Of a stretch of DNA of 64,000 nucleotides, positions 35,279-43,479 are shown in pieces. The stretch covers positions 334,126 through 398,125 of the forward strand of contig JBFMAI010000023.1 of NCBI GenBank assembly GCA_040755725.1, written 5' to 3'. The notes below the pieces were generated by a model. That model was given only the letters and a program-made list of their open reading frames with translations, was not told the DNA's origin and did no database searches. Within the stretch, counting starts at the first letter, position 1, and every line of letters begins with the position of its first letter. A program made the translations under genes and the position numbers. The DNA comes from JBFMAI01 sp040755725. GTDB lineage: Bacteria; Planctomycetota; Phycisphaerae; UBA1845; Fen-1342.

Positions 35279-37159
35279 TCAGGCCGGCCGCGCCAGCAGG
35301 CGGGCCAGGCTCAGCTCAAAGACCACGACCGGGTGGCGCAAACCGTAGTTCTCGATCACCGCGGGGTGGACCTCGCCCATCGTGCCCAGCCCGTCGCCCG
35401 CGGCGCCGACGAGGCGCGCCGCGCGGCCGGCGATGAAGCTCGGGTGCTCCACGGCCGCCACCGTGATCGTCGCGGCGAGCTCGTGAACAAACGCGTCCAC
35501 GACGGCGCGGATGTCGGCATAACCAACGTGCGTCCCGATCAGCGCCGCCGCCGCGTACCGCTCCTCGCGGGCGCCGGTCTCGGCGGCGGGATCGACGAAG
35601 CAGCAGTCGCCGACCTCGAAGATCTGCTGCGGCAGCTCGTATTGCTTGTTGATCGCCAGCGTGTCGAGCAGACCGGGTAGCAGCGAGACCCGGCAGATCG
35701 TCTGCTCCGTGCTGATGGGGTTGGCGATCTGGACCGCGCGGCGGCGCAACTCGTCCGCGGCCGGCGTCCCCGCCGGCAGCCGCCACTTGTCGAACGCCGC
35801 CTCGTTCGACAACACCAGCGTCATCACCTGGTGGAAGCCGAGGCCGGTGAGAATGCGCCGCGCGACGGCGGACTGCTCCTCGATCGTCCGCGGCGCGCCG
35901 ATCGTGAACGTGGGCACGAGCGCCGGCGTCAGGTTCTCGTAACCGTACGCGACGGCCACGTCCTCGATCAGGTCCACCGGATGCATCACGTCGTGCCGAT
36001 ACGCGGGGACGAGCACCTTCAAGTGGTCGGCGTGGCCGGCCTCCTCGACGCCGTGCCCCATCGCTTCCAGCAGCTCGGCAAGCTGGCCCGCGTTGAGGTC
36101 GACGCCGATGGTCTCGGCGGCGTCGCGCACGCTCAGGGTCATCTCGGCGGGGGTCAGGTCGGGGGTGAGGCGAACGGACCCTGGGCCCCCCGGCTCAATG
36201 ACGACCCCCTCCGCCTCGATGCCCGGCAGAATTTCCAGCAGGCTCGTCACGATGATGTTCAACGCCCGATCGACGGCCCGCTGCGACAAACCCGTCACGT
36301 CGATGAAGAAGTTCCGCGTCTGGAGCGTCACGCGCGTCGCTTCGCTGTTGATGATCGGCGGCATCGACAGCACCGTGCCGACGCCGTCCCGCAACAGGGG
36401 GTACTTGCTCAGCGGTGTCAGCAGGTGCGCGTACGCCTGGCCGGTCTTGTGCCGCTGGAGGATTTCGCGCGGCGTCATGCGCGCGCCGGGATCGCCGGGG
36501 GCGAACCCTAGCGGCACGAATCGCGGCCCGTCGGGGTCGACGGCGTCGTAGTGGAATACGTCGCCCTGGAGCGTGTCGAGGTCGTAGACGCCGATGGACG
36601 CAAGCTTGCGATCACGTCCGAGGGCCCAGTGCAGGTCCTCCTGGAGGTTCATCACGACCTTGATCGTGTTGTTGTCCAGTTTGACGTTGTGAACGACGGC
36701 GCAGGCGATGTACGGACGGAAGCTGCTCGGCTCCGCCAGCGCCGGGTCCACCTGCACGCGCCGCCGCGGTGCCGACAGCGTGTACTCCGGCAGCCCGGTC
36801 TGGAGCCCGAGGTGGCCGCGGAGATAGCGGGCCATGCCCCCCGGGTCGAACAGGTCGGGCCGCACGGCGAGCATGTTCAGCCGCAGGACCCGCCCGGTGC
36901 CGAGCCCGCCCAGCTTGTCGGGCGCCGCCCGGAAGTCGGCGCCACAGTGCGAGCAGGCCGGCGGCGACCCCTGGGCCGCGGTGCGGTCGTAGATCTTGCC
37001 GCAGACGCGGCACACGTGCTGCTCGACATCGGCAACCTCTTCCACCTCACAGCCCAGCTTAGGCAACATCTCCACCAGGTCGCTGACGGTCAGCGCGCAC
37101 TCGTCGCGGCCGCGCACGCGCGCTAGCAGCATCTCGGCCGGCATGTCGATGATGGGCAT
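35279..37159 (-). CDS. pheT: Phenylalanyl-tRNA synthetase beta chain, archaeal/eukaryotic type
   Basis: A 626-residue PheRS beta subunit of the short archaeal/eukaryal type; the common bacterial form is about 800 residues with an N-terminal EMAP-like domain and a C-terminal anticodon-like domain, both absent here. It begins MPIIDMPAEMLLARVRGRDE, and includes YHDVMHPVDLIEDVAVAYGY-type B5 sequence (RHDVMHPVDLIEDVAVAYGY), NPIS, and SLLPGLL and IFEVGD motifs of the catalytic-like fold. Unusually, residues 50-72 carry CRVC and CSHC, a zinc ribbon inserted in the N-terminal part. The alpha subunit is not in the window. GAAGGTG lies upstream of the ATG at 37159; the frame upstream is not protein-like. 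Confidence 0.9.
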   Translation of the reverse strand: MPIIDMPAEMLLARVRGRDECALTVSDLVEMLPKLGCEVEEVADVEQHVCRVCGKIYDRTAAQGSPPACSHCGADFRAAPDKLGGLGTGRVLRLNMLAVRPDLFDPGGMARYLRGHLGLQTGLPEYTLSAPRRRVQVDPALAEPSSFRPYIACAVVHNVKLDNNTIKVVMNLQEDLHWALGRDRKLASIGVYDLDTLQGDVFHYDAVDPDGPRFVPLGFAPGDPGARMTPREILQRHKTGQAYAHLLTPLSKYPLLRDGVGTVLSMPPIINSEATRVTLQTRNFFIDVTGLSQRAVDRALNIIVTSLLEILPGIEAEGVVIEPGGPGSVRLTPDLTPAEMTLSVRDAAETIGVDLNAGQLAELLEAMGHGVEEAGHADHLKVLVPAYRHDVMHPVDLIEDVAVAYGYENLTPALVPTFTIGAPRTIEEQSAVARRILTGLGFHQVMTLVLSNEAAFDKWRLPAGTPAADELRRRAVQIANPISTEQTICRVSLLPGLLDTLAINKQYELPQQIFEVGDCCFVDPAAETGAREERYAAAALIGTHVGYADIRAVVDAFVHELAATITVAAVEHPSFIAGRAARLVGAAGDGLGTMGEVHPAVIENYGLRHPVVVFELSLARLLARPA

Positions 37160-37547
37160 CGGGCGCACCTTCTGATCGTGGCGGAGACGGACTCGTGCAA
37201 ATACGGCACCGCGCCGCCGCTCGTATCGAAAGGGCGGAGTATAAGCCGCGGTGACGATGGCGCGGAAGCGGGCCGCGGGCCCCGGCCGGCAGGGGGGGGG
37301 GTGACAACGGATTGTGGCCGGCGATGGCAGCCAAGCCTGCGGGGGGACACGAGCAAGTGTGTTCACGTGCGGACCGGCCCCCGGGTAGCCCCGTGGCGGC
37401 GTTTGGGCGTCGCCCCGTAGTGCCCTTTGGGTGAAGCCCCGGAGGGGCGTTTCAGTGTAGCCCTGGGCGCGAGCCCGGGGTGAGGGCGTGTCCCCGGGCG
37501 CGCGCCGGGGGCGCTACGCGGACCTTAAGAACCCCGGCCGACGGCTC
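37160..37547. repeat. Spacer with GTAGCCCC-type hairpin repeats
   Basis: No gene recognised. From about 37385 to 37522 the DNA consists of short GC-rich palindromes (GCCCCGGAGGGGC, CCTGGGCGCGAGCCCGGGG, CCCCGGGCGCGCGCCGGGGG) set after GTAG tetramers. This is the style of dispersed intergenic repeats in planctomycete genomes. It lies between two minus-strand genes and may work as a transcription barrier after the Tyr/Arg-rich gene. Confidence 0.6.
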
Positions 37548-38066
37548 CTACCAGCGGACCCGGACATCGGCACCGCGCCGCGGCGGACACGGGGCGTAAC
37601 GCGGCGTCGGCCGCGAACAGCGCCCGCTGTCGTAGTAGCGGCGGGACGGCGGCGAGCTGCGACAGAAGCCACCCGACACGTACGTCCGCGTGCTCCGGTG
37701 TATCCGCGGCGAGCAGTCACGGTAGTAGGTGCGCGGGGAGCGGTCGCGATACACGACCCGCGGCGAGTAATCGCGGTAGTACGCGTACGGCGTCCGGTCG
37801 CGGTAGACGATCGGCGGCGGGCAGTAGTCGGAGACCACGACGTTCGGCGCGGAGCGCACGACGACGACCTCCGGCTCATACGCGTACTCGCGGTAGATGA
37901 TCGGGGCCGGCTCGTAGCACACGTACGACGGGCGGCAGTCGACGTAGCGCCACCCGCCGGTACTGAAGCCGAACCCGAACGAGAAATCGCCGGCGGCAGC
38001 CGGCAGACCGGCCAGAGCCAGCGCGACGAGGCTGGCGGCGACTTGGGGGACAGCGATGCGATTCAT
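37548..38066 (-). CDS. Secreted Tyr/Arg/Ser-rich low-complexity protein
   Basis: A 172-residue protein. Residues 1-26 form a signal peptide (MNRIAVPQVAASLVALALAG, ending AAAG). The mature part starts DFSFGFGFSTGGWRYVDC and then contains repeated YRDxSPR units (YRDYSPRVVYRDRSPRTYYR, YRDCSPR) and a Pro/Arg/Cys-rich tail. Strong charge with Tyr and Cys suggests an adhesive, matrix-forming or cross-linked surface protein; I do not know the family. GAGGAC precedes the ATG. Codon usage remains in the genome style, so this is not simple out-of-frame noise. Confidence 0.65.
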   Translation of the reverse strand: MNRIAVPQVAASLVALALAGLPAAAGDFSFGFGFSTGGWRYVDCRPSYVCYEPAPIIYREYAYEPEVVVVRSAPNVVVSDYCPPPIVYRDRTPYAYYRDYSPRVVYRDRSPRTYYRDCSPRIHRSTRTYVSGGFCRSSPPSRRYYDSGRCSRPTPRYAPCPPRRGADVRVRW

Positions 38067-38350
38067 GGCAGTGTCCTCGAACGGATGCACACCCGAGGCG
38101 GTTCTACCAGTAGTGTAGACCGGGCGGGCAAGGGATGGTTGGGGCGTTTCGTGGAAAGCGTGCGCCGTAGGGGCTGAATTGGACCGATAGTCCGATAATC
38201 ACGCCAACCCCCTGCCCCATCCCCGATCGATCTCCTTGCTTGGCCCCGGAGAGCACCGCGGGTATTGTCCGGCTTCGGCACGCGGGTCGGCCGAAGTCGG
38301 CCAAGGGGCGTTGTGTCCACCTGCGACGGACCGTGGCCAAGGGGTGCCGC

Positions 38351-39649
38351 ATGGAAATCAAGGAACTGGAGGTGCCAGGTGCTCAGCGTAGCCATTTCAG
38401 CGTGGGCTTGCTGGGCAGCCTGGTCGGTGCGCTGATCGGCGCGGCGGTGTGGGCGGTCGTTGCGATCGCTACGAATTACCAACTGGGCATTATCGCCTGG
38501 GGGCTGGGGGCGCTGGCGGGCTACGGGATGGCCCGCGGCCACCGGGAGGGCCGCGCGGGAGCAGGCATCACGGCGGCCCTGGTGGCAATCCTGGGCATTC
38601 TGGCGGCCCGGGTGGTGATGGTCAGCTATCTGGCCCGCGACGCGTTCGAGCCAATCCGCACCCGCCTGGTGATCTTGAGCCTGCCGACGGAGAAGCTCGA
38701 CCGGGTCGCGACGTTGGCCATGACGGAGGCCGGCCAACGGGCGAAACGGGAGCACCGCTGCCCGTACGACGAACCCTACTGGGACCACTTCTACGAACGG
38801 GCGACCCGACTCGCTGCCCTGTCCGACAGCGAGCTGGCGGCGGCGTACGAGAAACACCGGGAGTGGAGCCGAGTCGGGCGCTTCGAAGACGCGGAGTACA
38901 TCCGCGACACGCTGCCGTACAGCCTATTGGGCGACGCGCTGTGGAAGGTCTGGGTCACGCGGGAGCCGCTGCCCGCGCCGGAGTGGGCCTCCCTGTATGC
39001 GGACGCCGCGAAGCGCGCCGCCGCCTTAAGCCCCGACGAGCAGTCGCGCGAATGCCGCCGGCGGACCTACGCCGGTGAAGTGGCGTCACTGGAGTGCAAG
39101 CGCCGGGCGATGGAGCGGAGCGTGGCGCCCGGGGACGCGGAGACCCGCGTGCGCATCGTGCAGGCAACCTGGACCGACTCGCTGGACATGGAGGACACGG
39201 CGCTGGCGGAAGCGTTCCTGAAGGCCGAGTCGTGGGACGACGAGGGACAATGGAACGACCCCGGCTGGCTCCGGTTGCGCCTCGCGTACCTGTACGCCGA
39301 ACACGAGTGGCTCCAACGCGAAGGCTCCTTCGGACAGGATGAGCCGCTTCCCGGTGCGACCTGGGATACGTGCCTCAAGGAGGCCACGGAACGGGCGGCC
39401 CAGGTTCCCGAGGCCGAGATCGCCCAGCGCGTGCGACAAGTACACAACGACCAGTCGTTGGCGTTTCGCCAGGAAAAAGCACGACTGGGGCAGCTCGTGC
39501 TGGCGGGTACCATCGTCGTTGCCGCCGTGGCCTCTTTCGAGTGGATGGACCTGCTCTTCGGCGGCCTGGCGGTGGTCACCGCGTACCGCGTGGCCACCGC
39601 GGGAACACGTACCCGTGACCAACCCCCGCCGGATGCGCCGCCGGCGTAA
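38351..39649 (+). CDS. Membrane-anchored protein of unknown function
   Basis: A 432-residue protein with two or three N-terminal membrane helices (about 17-42, 47-62, 70-93), a large hydrophilic central domain (about 95-375) and one C-terminal helix pair (about 382-415). The central region is helical, rich in Glu/Arg/Trp (EPYWDHFYERATRLAALSDS, EWSRVGRFEDAEYIRDTLPY) and may contain two related halves (a WxxxxxEATxRAAxxPxxEIxxR-type repeat: ASLYADAAKRAAALSPDEQS against DTCLKEATERAAQVPEAEIA). No known family. The ATG at 38351 is chosen because the upstream frame is Arg-rich noise. Confidence 0.7.
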   Translation: MEIKELEVPGAQRSHFSVGLLGSLVGALIGAAVWAVVAIATNYQLGIIAWGLGALAGYGMARGHREGRAGAGITAALVAILGILAARVVMVSYLARDAFEPIRTRLVILSLPTEKLDRVATLAMTEAGQRAKREHRCPYDEPYWDHFYERATRLAALSDSELAAAYEKHREWSRVGRFEDAEYIRDTLPYSLLGDALWKVWVTREPLPAPEWASLYADAAKRAAALSPDEQSRECRRRTYAGEVASLECKRRAMERSVAPGDAETRVRIVQATWTDSLDMEDTALAEAFLKAESWDDEGQWNDPGWLRLRLAYLYAEHEWLQREGSFGQDEPLPGATWDTCLKEATERAAQVPEAEIAQRVRQVHNDQSLAFRQEKARLGQLVLAGTIVVAAVASFEWMDLLFGGLAVVTAYRVATAGTRTRDQPPPDAPPA

Positions 39650-39679
39650 GTGGACATTCAGGATCATTGGCCGCCAAGC

Positions 39680-39731
39680 GGGAGGGCGAGGCTCCCGGCG
39701 AGCCGCGGCTTGCCGGGAGCCTCGCCCTCCC
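39680..39731. repeat. Dispersed palindromic repeat, family A, copy 3 (perfect)
   Basis: Perfect 20-base inverted repeat: GGGAGGGCGAGGCTCCCGGC at 39680-39699 and its reverse complement at 39712-39731, with a 12-base loop. This is the cleanest copy and gives the family consensus. Confidence 0.85.
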
Positions 39732-39773
39732 GCGTCGCATGTTCGCGCGCGGCAATTGGGCCGCGAAAGCGTT

Positions 39774-39874
39774 GACCCTCCCCCAACCCCTCCTCGCCAC
39801 AGCGAGTCGGTCACCACGGCGACCGACTCGTCCGCCGTGGCGGACGAGTCGCCGCGGCGACCTGAGAGGGAGGC
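39774..39874. repeat. Dispersed repeat, family B, copy 4, with nested palindromes
   Basis: Starts ACCCTCCCCCAACCCCTCC (inverted core), then a region of nested palindromes (GCGAGTCGGTCACCACGGCG, GACCGACTCG, CCGCCGTGGCGG, GACGAGTCGCCGCGGCGAC) and ends GAGAGGGAGG. The family core seems to have been opened by an inserted palindromic stretch. Confidence 0.65.
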
Positions 39875-39936
39875 GAGTGTTGGGTCAACTCCAAGGTTGG
39901 CGCCACCTTGCTCCTCTTGGATCATCCGCCCAGAGA

Positions 39937-41346
39937 ATGACCCTGCGTTGGAACATTCGTGAAGTCGCGTGGCCGGAGGACGTGTCCGCGGCGGTCGCCG
40001 CGTACGCCGGCGGACACGAATTGGCGTGGCTCGACGGCACGGCCGACGTAGCCCGGTACCCGCGCGGCGGGCGTTACAGCCTGATCTGCGCGCGGCCGGT
40101 GGCCGTCCTCGAGCAGCTCGACGGTAAGCCTGCCGAAGTGCGCACGATCGACGGGCGCTGCCAGACGGACGCCGACGGCTGGCGCCTGTGGCGCCGGATG
40201 CTGGACGACGTGCCGCGTCCCTCGCGTTTGCCGTGCGGGCTGTCGCCCGGGTGGGTCGGGTACGTCGGCTTCGAGATGGCGCGGCACCTTGAGCGTCTGC
40301 CGGCGTCGCACCGCGAGGACCTGGGGCTGCCGCTGCTGCGCCTCGCCCTGTACGACCGCGGCATCATGCTGGATCACCGGCGGCGACGGGCGACGGCCGT
40401 GCGCACGCCGCAGACTCGAACCGCCGCCCCGGACCACGACGGCGATTGGATCGAACGCTGGTCGGCCGCGGTGGCCGTGCGCGGCACCTTTGCTCCCGTA
40501 ACCGTGCGGGCGGTGCCGGGGCGTGACCGGGCAGGCCACGAGCACGCCGTGGCGCAGGCCCTGGAGTACATCGCCGCCGGCGACATCTACCAGGTCAACC
40601 TGGCCCGCCGGGTGACGCTGGACGTGACCGGCGACTCGCTGGCGGCGTACGCGGCGGTGCGGCGGGTGAATCCGGCCCCGTATGCCGCGTTACTGCGGTG
40701 GGACGACGGCGCCGTGCTGTCGCTTTCGCCGGAGCTCTTCTTGTCACTCCGGGGGTCGCGGGTCCGAACACGACCGATCAAGGGGACGCGGCCGCGGACG
40801 GGGCCTCGGCGGCGGGACGCGGCCGCGCGCCGCGCGCTGCTAGGGTCGGACAAGGAAGCCGCCGAGTTGACCATGATCGTCGATCTGCACCGCAACGACC
40901 TGGGGCGGGTGTGCCGCTACGGCAGCGTGCGTGTCGAGCACGCCCGGCGGCTCGAGACGCACCCGACGGTGTTCCACACGGTGGCGGACGTGGTGGGCCG
41001 CCTGGCCCCCGGGCGCGACGCCCTGGACCTGCTGGCGGCGTGTTTCCCCGCGGGGTCGATCAGCGGCGTGCCGAAGATCCGGGCGCTGGAGATCATCGAC
41101 GAGCTGGAGCCCGTCGCGCGGGGCGTGTACACGGGGGCGATCGGTGTGCTCGGCCTGGATGGGCAGATGACCTTCAACGTGGCGATTCGCACGTTGCAGT
41201 GGCGTGGATCGGCGGCGACACTGTACGTCGGCGGCGGAATTGTGGCCGACTCCGACCCGGCCGCCGAGTATGACGAGACGGCCGCCAAGGCCGCGGGCAT
41301 TCTCCGCGGCTTGGGATTGGACGCCACGACGTCGGCGCTGGATTGA
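39937..41346 (+). CDS. pabB: Aminodeoxychorismate synthase component I
   Basis: A 469-residue chorismate-utilising enzyme that makes 4-amino-4-deoxychorismate for folate. It has the family's GYVGFEMARHLE stretch, YIAAGDIYQVNLARRV, SPELFLSLRG, the PIKGTRPR motif, ELTMIVDLHRNDLGRV, FPAGSISGVPKIRALEIID and YTGAIGVL, ending IVADSDPAAEYDETAAKA. PIKGT and the DLxRNDLG motif are complete. PabA (glutaminase) is not adjacent. It is followed by a PabC-like lyase and NIF3, a likely operon. The ATG at 39937 fits the family's start; a repeat-derived frame upstream to 39667 is excluded. Confidence 0.9.
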   Translation: MTLRWNIREVAWPEDVSAAVAAYAGGHELAWLDGTADVARYPRGGRYSLICARPVAVLEQLDGKPAEVRTIDGRCQTDADGWRLWRRMLDDVPRPSRLPCGLSPGWVGYVGFEMARHLERLPASHREDLGLPLLRLALYDRGIMLDHRRRRATAVRTPQTRTAAPDHDGDWIERWSAAVAVRGTFAPVTVRAVPGRDRAGHEHAVAQALEYIAAGDIYQVNLARRVTLDVTGDSLAAYAAVRRVNPAPYAALLRWDDGAVLSLSPELFLSLRGSRVRTRPIKGTRPRTGPRRRDAAARRALLGSDKEAAELTMIVDLHRNDLGRVCRYGSVRVEHARRLETHPTVFHTVADVVGRLAPGRDALDLLAACFPAGSISGVPKIRALEIIDELEPVARGVYTGAIGVLGLDGQMTFNVAIRTLQWRGSAATLYVGGGIVADSDPAAEYDETAAKAAGILRGLGLDATTSALD

Positions 41347-41432
41347 CACCCACGGGGGTGCGTCGGCGTCGCGCCGGTTTCGATCGTCCTGACGCGGGCG
41401 GCCGTCGCGCGGGACTCGACGAGGAGCAGGAC

Positions 41433-42296
41433 TTGCGGCACTGGGCGTGTGTGAACGGAACGCTGATGCCCGCGGAGGAGGCGCGGGTCAGCGTCTTTGA
41501 CGCCGGTTTCATGCAGGGCATCGGTCTGTTTGAGACGCTGCGAGCGTACGCCGGCCGGCTTTTTCGCCTCGAACGCCACCTTGACCGATTGCGGCAGTCC
41601 GCGCGGAAGCTGGGCTGGACTGTCTTGCCGGACGCCGACGTGATGGCTGACAACGTTCAGCAGGTCTTGCGCGCCACGGCGAGCGCCGACGCCCGCGTGC
41701 GGCTGACGGTTACGACCGGTTCGCTGCACGCCGACGCCGCCGACACCCCGGTGCTGACGGTCGTGGCGACCGCGGCCCCGGGGGGGAAATACCCGGACGA
41801 GTGCTACAAGAAAGGCGTTACGGTCGTCGTGGCGGACTGCCGGCAGAACCCGACCGATCCGACCATCGGTCACAAGACGACGAGCTACTTTGCGCGGCTG
41901 GCCGCGCTGCGGCAGGCGCACGCGGCGGGTGCGTTCGAGGCGTTGTGGTTCACGGCGGACGACACGCTGGCCGAAGGGGCGATCAGCAACGTGTTCGCGG
42001 TGCGCGACGAAGTGCTGGTCACGGCGCCGCTGGACACGCCGGTGTTGCCGGGGATCACGCGGGCGGCGGTGCTGGAGCTGGCCGGCCGGCTGGACATCCC
42101 GACACGTGACGAACGTTTGACGCTGGATGAGCTGCTGGCGGCGGACGAGGTGTTCCTGACGAACAGCATGGCCGAGGTCGTTCCCGTCGTGCGCGTCGGC
42201 CGCCACGCGATCGGCGACGAGAAGCCCGGGGAGATCACTCGCCGGCTCGGATTGGCCTACGGCGAGCTCGTAGAACAGGAGGCGGGCCGTGCGTAG
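41433..42296 (+). CDS. pabC: 4-amino-4-deoxychorismate lyase / class IV aminotransferase
   Basis: A 287-residue fold-type IV PLP enzyme: VNGTLMPAEEARVSVFDAGF, then FETLRAYAGRLFRLERHLDR, catalytic Lys in TIGHKTTSYFARL, EGAISNVFAVRD and a late TNSMAEVVPVVRV. Directly after pabB, so the lyase that releases p-aminobenzoate is the best call; a branched-chain or D-amino-acid aminotransferase is the alternative. The best start is TTG 41433, preceded by GAGGAGCAGG. The frame is open from another TTG at 41343 that overlaps the pabB stop, but those 30 residues are Arg-rich noise. The 3' end overlaps the NIF3 GTG start by 8 bases. Confidence 0.82.
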   Translation: MRHWACVNGTLMPAEEARVSVFDAGFMQGIGLFETLRAYAGRLFRLERHLDRLRQSARKLGWTVLPDADVMADNVQQVLRATASADARVRLTVTTGSLHADAADTPVLTVVATAAPGGKYPDECYKKGVTVVVADCRQNPTDPTIGHKTTSYFARLAALRQAHAAGAFEALWFTADDTLAEGAISNVFAVRDEVLVTAPLDTPVLPGITRAAVLELAGRLDIPTRDERLTLDELLAADEVFLTNSMAEVVPVVRVGRHAIGDEKPGEITRRLGLAYGELVEQEAGRA

Positions 42297-43443
42297 GGCG
42301 CCGCGTCGGCGACCAGCGCGTTGCGGCGTCACGGTCGGCGACGTGTGCGCATCGCTGGACGCCTGGGCGCCCTTCGCGCGCGCGGCCGAGTGGGACAACG
42401 TCGGCCTGCTGGCCGGGCGTCCCGAGTGGCCGGTCCAGCGCATCCTGCTGACGATCGACCTCACCGATGCCGTCGCCCAAGAGGCGCTGCGGCGCGGCAC
42501 GAACCTCGTCGTGGCTTATCACCCGCCGATCTTCAAACCGGTCCGCGGTGTCACACCGGCGACCCCCGGTCCCACGAGCCTGCTGCCGGACCTGCTGGCG
42601 GCGCGGGTGGCGATTGTCGCCCTGCACACAGCCCTCGATGTCGCGGTCGGCGGCACGAATGACGTGTTGCTCGATGCGTTTGACGTGGTGGAACGCCGGC
42701 CGCTGGAGGCCGTGGTCAAGGAGGTCGGTTCGTACAAACTGGTCGTCTTCGTGCCACCCGCTGAGGTGGCGGCGCTGCGGAAGGCGTTGTCGGCCGCCGG
42801 CGCGGGCGTGATCGGGCACTATGCGGAGTGCAGCTTCGAGCTGCCGGGGCGCGGCACGTTCCGCGGGGACGACACGACGAGCCCGACCGTCGGCCGGCGC
42901 GGCATCCTGGAGCACGTTGAGGAAACACGGCTGGAAATGGTCGTGCCGCGGACACGGCTAGCGGACGTGGTGCGGGCGCTGTACGCGACGCATTCGTACG
43001 AAGAGCCGGCGTTCGACTTGTACCCTGTTCACGAGGTTGCCGGCCGGGCCGCCGTCGGGGTTGGTCGCGTCGGCATACTCAGGCGGCCGACGCGCGGGCC
43101 GGCGCTGCTGACCCGACTGGCACGGCGCGTCGATGTGTCCGGGGCCGCCGTGGTGGGTGATCTGAACCGACGCTTCCGCGCGGTGACGGCCGCGGCCGGG
43201 GCGTTCGGCATTGACCACTTCCGGGACCCGGCGACGCTGGTCCTCACCGGCGAGTTCAAGCACCATGATGCGCTGGAGCTGCGACGCCGCGGCGTGACGG
43301 CAATTCACCTCGGTCACCACGCCAGTGAGCGTCCCGTGCTGGACACGGTGGCCGCGCACTTGCGGGCCCGGAACCGCACGATCAAAGTGGAGTTGGCTCG
43401 CGGTGACCGGTCGCCCTTCGTGGCGGCCCGCGCGAAACGCTAG
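42289..43443 (+). CDS. NIF3-family (Nif3-like dinuclear metal centre) protein
   Basis: A 384-residue NIF3/YbgI-YqfO protein with the two halves of the di-metal site: EWDNVGLLAGRPEW at the start, AYHPPIFKPV (His), ALHTALDVAVGGTND (His, Asp), and at the C-terminus TGEFKHHDALEL and HLGHHASERPV. Between them (about 140-235) is the inserted PII/CutA-like domain with THSYEEPAFDLYPV, as in B. subtilis YqfO. Annotated in databases as GTP cyclohydrolase 1 type 2 homologue, but its true reaction is unclear. GTG start with AGGAGG 6 bases upstream, overlapping pabC. A link to folate is suggested only by position. Confidence 0.88.
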   Translation: MRRAPRRRPARCGVTVGDVCASLDAWAPFARAAEWDNVGLLAGRPEWPVQRILLTIDLTDAVAQEALRRGTNLVVAYHPPIFKPVRGVTPATPGPTSLLPDLLAARVAIVALHTALDVAVGGTNDVLLDAFDVVERRPLEAVVKEVGSYKLVVFVPPAEVAALRKALSAAGAGVIGHYAECSFELPGRGTFRGDDTTSPTVGRRGILEHVEETRLEMVVPRTRLADVVRALYATHSYEEPAFDLYPVHEVAGRAAVGVGRVGILRRPTRGPALLTRLARRVDVSGAAVVGDLNRRFRAVTAAAGAFGIDHFRDPATLVLTGEFKHHDALELRRRGVTAIHLGHHASERPVLDTVAAHLRARNRTIKVELARGDRSPFVAARAKR

Positions 43444-43479
43444 GTTGGTCTCAGGAACACCCAGGGCGGGAGAACAACG

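Noticed and set aside
41343..41432. Extended pabC start at the TTG that overlaps the pabB stop
   Set aside because: The added 30 residues are Arg-rich and unlike the family, and TTG 41433 has a better ribosome-binding site.
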